From assembly GCA_963920575.1 (NCBI GenBank), contig OY986975.1:14507863-14571862 (forward strand): 64,000 bases of DNA, given 5' to 3'. Positions 58,240-64,000 of this stretch are shown piece after piece; positions within the stretch are counted from its first letter, which is position 1; every line of letters begins with the position of its first letter. Below the pieces are notes generated by a model. It searched no databases, was not told the DNA's origin, and saw nothing but the letters and a program-made list of their open reading frames with translations. This DNA is from Narthecium ossifragum (Eukaryota; Streptophyta; Magnoliopsida; Dioscoreales; Nartheciaceae). Made by a program: the position numbers and the translations under genes.

Positions 58240-58916
58240 CTTGGTGGTGGTCAAACTCTATGAAGGTGGAGGTAATGGTGACCGGTGTTGGAGCGTTATT
58301 ATTATTTATCTATTTATTTGGCATGCTCTATTTTTTATGACTATTTCCTATTCTTCTCCGTGCTCTATTTTTTATTTGCCGAGAAACTGTGGGGTTGCTG
58401 ATCGTATGGGACTGGGTGGTGCCATGATGGAAGTTTCGGTCTAGCAACCGTGGGGTTGTTGATTGTGGGGGTTGTTCTTTTGGTGGTTTTTTTGCTGTGG
58501 CCAATAGGCAGTATAATGGTAGAGAGGGTACTTTGCCCATTCTTCAGCACCAAAGAAAGCATGAGTCCGTTTGGCAAATATTCATTATATAAGTCTCCAA
58601 CGATGGAAAGACTAATAAGGTGGAAAAATGTCCAACAGTGAAATAGTCTACTCCTCATTACAAAAGATGAAGGTGTTGGTCTCCATGAGGCCGTAGAATA
58701 ATTGCTCATCAATGACATAGTGGACCAATGAACAATAGATGGCACCTTCAATACCAACACTTTGTAGCTTTTCGCGCTCACCCTCTAAGACTTAGCACCC
58801 CAATTCAGCATAATCGGGTTTCAGACCGAAAGAATGATATATGTTGGTTTCTCTCCCAACAGAGTACTCGGAACATCCACTCCCCAAACATTGAAGGTGT
58901 GTCGAAGGAGAAAACG
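58240..58916. other. Interval without a recognised gene
   Basis: Contains a near-duplicate GTGGGGTTG pair (58389 and 58451). Minus-strand coding-like pieces (58781-58640) match no family I recognise. Confidence 0.3.
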
Positions 58917-59761
58917 CCGATATAGGATGGAGCCATGGAGGACTGCCCTGAACCTGCTATAATTCAGTGGCCTTCTATCTCCTTATTGAGGAATTCTCCC
59001 TTCTTTAACTTCACATCTCTGGCTGAGATGATCCCTACCGTCCTTCACCACAAAAGGGTCTGAACATGTGATCTCAATTACACGAGCATATAGCGGAGAA
59101 TTTGTCTGCACAGAGCGCTGAGAAATGTAGGTTGAGACAAAAACCAATACAAAGGCCTCTGAATGAGTAATATTGGATATATAGACAAAATCTGAAGGGT
59201 CAATGCCAAGAAGCGACTTCCTACCAAAAAAAAAAGGGAAAAGAAAATGGGTGCGAGCGTTAAGAAAAGGGCATGTCATGAATTATGTTAAAAAAGAAAG
59301 AGTGAGAGAAAGCGATCATTTAGCAAAACAAAAAATAGAGAGAGTAAAAAACAGGGGGAAGAGAAAAGACCATGTGCATCCGGCCAAAGTGATCTCTCTT
59401 TCTCTTCTTGCTGTTTTTGCTCACATTATTTTTTTTTTTGCAAAATGATCTCTCTTTGTCTCACTCTCTATTTTTGACATAATTCATAACATGCCCCTTT
59501 TCTTAACATGTTCACACCAATTTTATTTTCCTTTTTTGTTGCTGGAAGTCGCTTTCTAGCACTGATAGTTCAGATTTTTTCTATATATCCAAGATTACTC
59601 GGTTAGATTCTCTGCTACATGCTCGTATAACTGAGCTCATGAAGGACAGCGGGGATCATCTTAGCCAGCGATGTGAAGTTAAAGAAGGGAGAATTACTCA
59701 AAAACGAGATAAAAGGACCCTTAATTATAGTAGTTTCAGGGCGGTCCTCCTTCATCCTATA
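58917..59761. repeat. ~850-bp imperfect inverted repeat
   Basis: The left arm (58917 to about 59346) and right arm (about 59410-59761) are inverted copies. Shared blocks include GATATAGGATG, GAGGAC(T/C)GCCCTGAA, TTCTCCCTTCTTTAACTTCACATC, TTGGATATATAGA, GAAGCGACTTCC and GGCATGT(C/T)ATGAATTATGT. The left arm has two extra segments of ~20 and ~50 bp. On the minus strand of the left arm a short open frame (59279-58983) reads ...DHLSQRCEVKEGRIPQ, and the right arm encodes the same phrase on the plus strand. The transcript would fold into a long hairpin. Confidence 0.75.
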
Positions 59762-59839
59762 TAGGTGGGTCGTCAGTTGATCATATTAATGTTTTGATGA
59801 TGTCATAATACTTTTAATGATATGAAATTACTTTGACAG

Positions 59840-60477
59840 TGATAAGTCACTAAATATTCATAATTTGATCACATTAGTTTACTTTTGTTATCCTAAGAGT
59901 GTTTATATTTGATAGTTTTTTAGTTGATTTCAAATTTAATGAAGATTCAAGATACAAAATGCAAAAAAATTTTAATATGCGTATATTTGCTGAAAATATG
60001 TGGTTGAGCCATCAATTTGGAAAGAATTCGCCAAAATCTTCAAAAAATTTCTAAATTCTTGAAATTTGGAATACTTCTAGAACACACTGAGATGAACAAC
60101 TTTCATGCTGGAAGCTTCAACAAATTTCTTACAGAAGTTTGAGAATTATCAAGACAAAGTCTGCTAAAAACCAAGTATCGACGATCAATCGTTCTCCTGG
60201 ACAATCAATCGGTGGAATAAACCGATCGATCGGTCGGGTGGAAGTTCATATTTTAGAAACATTAGTAATTGAGTTCTATTTGAGTTGCAATTGCTTTGGC
60301 CGAGTTCCTACTTATAAAAAAGGTTTTCTGGCCAAAAATTGAAGCCGAACGTAAAGAGAATATAGAGAATTAGGGTTTCTAAACACGGTGAAGCCGAGGA
60401 GTGGATCCCTATTGTTCTTCATCAAATTTATGACTTTCATTCCCAAGATGAGTGGCTAATCCTTCTACTTACGGATA
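59840..60477 (+). repeat. Truncated Athila-type LTR H1
   Basis: TGATAAGTCACTAAATATTC start, same family and orientation as LTR F (7749). It ends at 60477, where a second copy of the LTR start begins. A GATCAATC/AATCAATC/GATCGATC cluster is at 60183-60231. Confidence 0.7.
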
Positions 60478-61030
60478 TGATAAGTCATGAATTATTCATA
60501 ATTAAACTCCTCAATTTACCTTTGTTAGGTATAGAGTCGGTGTATTTAATAGTTTATTAGTTGATTTCAGATTTAATCATGATTTGAGAAGAAATATAAG
60601 AATTTCGGCCAAAAATCACTAAATTTCAAAAAAAAATACTGCTTCGTCGCCTATTAGGAGAATATTCGCTAGAAATTATCTATAAGTTCAAATATTCTAG
60701 AAATTTAGTACGTAATAGAAGACTTCAAGAATTACACTTTTATGTTGGACACTTTGTGAGATTTCTGATGGATTGATATTAGTTATGAAGAATATAAAGA
60801 TATATACAGATACTGGAAAACTGTTCTGTCGATATTCAGAAGAATATTAGTCAACTATTCCAGATAACTCGAAATATTGTAAAATCTTCAGGATATGACA
60901 TGGGACTTCCTAATCTACATCTTTTGTGTTGGGCAAGTTTTAAGATTTCGAACTGATTAGACCCAAGTGTCCTCGGAGTAAGACTGGCGGGATAAATTCA
61001 GGAAATCCGATGTAATAGTAGTCAAACTTA
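60478..61030 (+). repeat. Truncated Athila-type LTR H2
   Basis: A second LTR start, TGATAAGTCATGAATTATTC, sits directly inside H1. It follows the family sequence to GTAGTCAAACTTA and is cut by the terminal repeat at 61031. Confidence 0.7.
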
Positions 61031-61180
61031 GGGGGTGTTTGTTTCACTGGAATGGAGGCTGGAATTGCTGGAATGGAATGGCATTTCAGTGACCATGCTG
61101 TTTGTTTCACTGGAATGATCTCCATTCCATTCCAGCCCCATTCCAAAACCATTCCAAACCCCTCCATTCCAGCCAAATGT
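61031..61180 (+). mobile_element. Left end of a probable PIF/Harbinger-type element
   Basis: TTA followed by GGGGGTGTTTGTTTCACTGG, with subterminal inverted GGAATGG/CCATTCC runs, fits a PIF/Harbinger terminus with a TWA target. The right terminus is not in the window, so 61031-64000 may lie inside the element. Confidence 0.5.
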
Positions 61181-61309
61181 TTCTAGCCAAATATTGGCCA
61201 GATGCATTTTCTAGCCAAATTTTCCATCGTCTTTTCCATCCCACGCTGGGTAGATTTTCCATCCACGCGGAGAACCCTACACACAGCCCGATCCGATCTT
61301 TCTCTCCTA

Positions 61310-61640
61310 ATTCCGTCGCCATCTCCTCACCAGCTTCTTCTCCTCCTCACCAGAGCTTCTTCTCCTCACCAGCTTCTCCTCCTCTCCACTATTAGCTCCA
61401 GAGCTTCTTCTCCTCACCAGCTTCCTCACCACTAGCCCAATCCCGATCTGGTCTCCTCCTCCTCCTTCCGTCGCGTCTCCTCCTCCTCCTTCCACCGCCA
61501 TCTCTTCTTCTCCTCACCAGCTTCCTCACCACTAGCCCGATCCCGATCCGGTCTCCTCCTCCTCCTTCCGCCGCGTCTCCTCCTCCTCCTTCCCCCGCCA
61601 TCTCTTCTTCTCCTCACCAGCTTCTAGTGCCTTCATCTCT
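61310..61640. repeat. CTCCTCCT-rich low-complexity tract with ~115-bp duplication
   Basis: The segment AGCTTCCTCACCACTAGCCC(A/G)ATCCCGATC... occurs at about 61418 and 61526, within a CT-rich tract. Such tracts often lie in plant 5' leaders. A donor-like CTG|GTGAGTTG follows near 61806, so this may be an untranslated first exon. Confidence 0.6.
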
Positions 61641-62590
61641 CGTCGCCCACTCTTGTTCTCCTTCGTCTTCTGCTCGTTCCTATCTCACTTCGAGGGATCT
61701 CAGAACACATGTGCTGAGGCATTCAGCTCGGAGAGAGCGACGCTCAAAGCATCCGTCGTTGTAGAATCTCTACCTGATTCGTCCTCTCTGAAGCTGAAGT
61801 TGCTGGTGAGTTGTATTTGATGCGTACTGTTTTGGTTCAATTTGACAATTTTCTTGGGTTTGGGAGTGCCTCGACTGTCGATTGTAAAATGGGTATGTTT
61901 GAATTTGGATTCTTGGGATATCAATTTTTCGGATTTTACTTGGTTAATGATCTAAATGTTCTGCTTCTTTCTGCTTCTCCTATCCTTCAGCTGGTAATTG
62001 TTAACCTTGCTGTATTAAAGTATCAGATACCATGGTTGCATTTTGATGTTAAAATTTCTCAAGTATATTGGGTTTTGGTGTGAGCGAAACTATCCTGGAA
62101 TCTGCCTCCGCGTAGAGCTATAATTGCGTCGTACACAGGGTCCTTGACACACTTGTCTGACTTCAGTTGAAATTCCTGCTTTGTGCAAGGGGTCGAAGGT
62201 TCTTAAATCTGTGACCATTTTGTGATCACGAGCAACACTTTGTTTTGCATAATAATAGGGCTTGTGCATATCCTTGTGAAAGGTTGTTCTTTTCCATTGT
62301 TTTCCGCTCCTGGAACCTCACTCTCCTAGTTGGCTACTGCAATTAGACTATTATCTGAACTTGGGTGTAGGTTTATTATTCAGAAAAATACCACCTGAAT
62401 ACCAGATACAAAATCACTGAACTGCTTGTTCTACGATTTTTCCCAAGCTTGCAAATGGGTGTGAGTGGATCATATATGACTTCTTTGAAGTACCTTAAAG
62501 GAAGAAATAGGTTTTGAAATGGGTTAAATCAGCTAAACGAGAATGATATGGATAATTCTTACCTGTGAAGTCCTGTTAGCGTCCAGCTAG

Positions 62591-62827
62591 ATTTCAATGT
62601 ATCTCCTAAGAAGGTCTCTCGGTTGATTCCTAAGGAGGAAAATTTCAGAATTAATTAACTTGCCAAATCATTTCAATGCATCTCCTAAGAAGGTCTCTCT
62701 GTTGATTCCTAAGGAGGAAAATTTCAGAATTGATTAACTTGCCAAATCATTTCAATGCATCTCCTAAGAAGGTCTCTCGGTTTATTCCTAAGGAGGACAA
62801 TTTCAGAATTGATTAACTTCCCAAATC
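62591..62827. repeat. Three 79-bp tandem repeats
   Basis: ATTTCAATG(T/C)ATCTCCTAAG units start at 62591, 62670 and 62749 with period exactly 79 and only a few differences. Each contains CTCCTAAG...CCTAAGGAGG, an imperfect palindrome. They are non-coding. Confidence 0.9.
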
Positions 62828-64000
62828 AGTAGCTCTATCACTCTTTAGACAGACTTTTTTGGCATCCTTTTTTTCTCCTGATCTTTTCTTGTTTTTAGTG
62901 AAGTGACATGGTTCGTTGAGGGTAACTTATTCACGTAGGTAGGTTACGTCCCTTGAATTATTTACAACATACCTATGTACATTTGACTTCTTGTCTTGTA
63001 ATTATTAAGCTGTTTCTTTGGTAGCCATTATCTATGAGCAGGCAACACCTCTAAAATTAAGCAAAGCGATCCCCTCAAATTCGTTCATGCAATTCCAGAG
63101 TCACCCTAGCAGGATCTTTGAAGTTGGATATAACTAATTAAGTGTACCCAGCTGGTCCTTTCTTCTTTGTTTTTATCAGAAGAACACTCACGATGCACGT
63201 GCAATCATGGAGTACCACGTATTGACATATTTGATTTCTTCAACTATGACAGATTATCCTATCTATAATATATTACTAGGAAGCTGGAATTCCTTTAGAT
63301 GAAATAATTGGGATGCACACTCTGTTCTTGGTTACTGGTTTATGGTTTCTTGCATCATTGTCTGGAGATTGATATGTATTTTGTGTGCAGAGGGATTCTT
63401 TTTGTTTTTTGATTAGTTAAGCCAATTGGCTGAGAAATGTTATGCATTTTAGTTCTACAGGGGTTCATCAGTAGTTGAATTGTGTCAGACGCTTCATCAA
63501 CTTTACATCACAGACTTCATCACAGACTTGTGTCAGACGCTTCATCAGTAGTTGAATTGTGTATTCCTTCTAATGTTTGTAACCAATTCCGGCAGCACAA
63601 GAACGATTTGCCGCAACACAAGAATGATGATGAGTTAAAATATGAGTCCTGTTTTTACAATCAAGTTGACTACGGATGCGAGGTTTGAGATCCAATTTAG
63701 ATTCATATAATTTTTTGGCAGATTATAAATTGTTGTACGTGTGAGTTTATATATGGGATTTGTACAAGAGTTTGTTGTACATAGGAGGTTGTAAATTGTT
63801 GTTCATTAATGTTTGTAAAATTGGCGGAGTATGAATTTTATAAACTTGGTGTGGAATATATAATTTCTTATGTTCAAATTTTGTAAAGGGGGTGTTTGTA
63901 AAGTTATTTTTTTTTGTACAAGTTTGAATAATTGATGTTTATAATGAGATATGAAATTTTGTACAGGAGATTTTTTTTTTGTTACAAGTTTGAATACTCG
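62828..64000. other. AT-rich interval, no supported gene
   Basis: Includes a short duplication (TTCATCAGTAGTTGAATTGTGT at 63466 and 63541) and T-rich tracts near the end. A 68-codon frame at 63482 spans that duplication and has no recognised family. It may be intron or UTR of a gene, or a transposon, extending beyond the window. Confidence 0.4.

Noticed and set aside
1..64000. tRNA, rRNA or organelle-derived genes; endogenous pararetrovirus
   Set aside because: No cloverleaf with A/B boxes, rRNA core or movement-protein-like frame was noticed by eye; a tRNAscan or Rfam run would be decisive.

Overview
This window looks like repeat-dense nuclear DNA of a flowering plant. It holds plant-type Gypsy retroelements (Tat-like with two RNase H domains, and Athila-like with a third ORF), a plant L1 LINE with a C-terminal RNase H domain, a Helitron, FAR1-type and ZMYM1-type transposases, MITEs, and one intron-containing aspartyl protease gene. 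The species cannot be named from the sequence; a monocot is only a guess. All coordinates and identities were read by eye without alignment software.

Layout. 1-1202: minus-strand FAR1/MULE-like transposase pseudogene. About 1131-6085: a 1.7-kb intergenic segment in two tandem copies. Copy 2 was later expanded by a tandem TRIM with three LTRs (3699-5026, target duplication GATCC) and by a MITE (5450-5664). Copy 2 ends at the promoter of the only apparently intact cellular gene, a nepenthesin/CND41-like aspartyl protease (6112-7694).

7749-38109 is a nested retrotransposon block. A truncated Athila-type LTR (7749-8358) was hit by a decayed Tat-like Gypsy element (8359-21705). That element contains a solo LTR (12239-13904, target duplication ACACC) and a stripped Athila-like element (16194-19632). 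A TRIM fragment (21706-21943), itself hit by an LTR (21944-22882), abuts a minus-strand Tat-like element D (22883-38104). D was hit by a solo LTR (23318-36855, target duplication GTAAC), and that LTR was hit by an 11-kb Athila-like element A (25649-36692). Element A has similar LTRs, a tRNA primer site, a Gag-protease frame running straight into an integrase C-terminus with no reverse transcriptase, and a third ORF.

38110-64000 holds a decayed Helitron (39516-43749) with three degenerate upstream tandem repeats, two complementary halves of a ZMYM1-like hAT transposase (46667-47534 and 47843-49988), a nearly complete but broken L1 LINE (about 50.75-56.55 kb), a foldback MITE (56971-57396), an ~850-bp inverted repeat (58917-59761), two nested LTR fragments (59840-61030) and the left end of a probable PIF/Harbinger element (61031 onward).

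The most interesting signal is an array of ~31-bp dyad units: two GATCGATC sites whose starts lie 22-23 bp apart (nearly always 23), with an inner NACTC...GAGTN symmetry. It recurs in the solo LTR, in both LTRs of element A, and again inside element A between the pol remnant and the third ORF. Each array lies a short distance upstream of a TATA-like box, which suggests a reusable promoter module. A different palindrome array sits in the 23318-36855 solo LTR.
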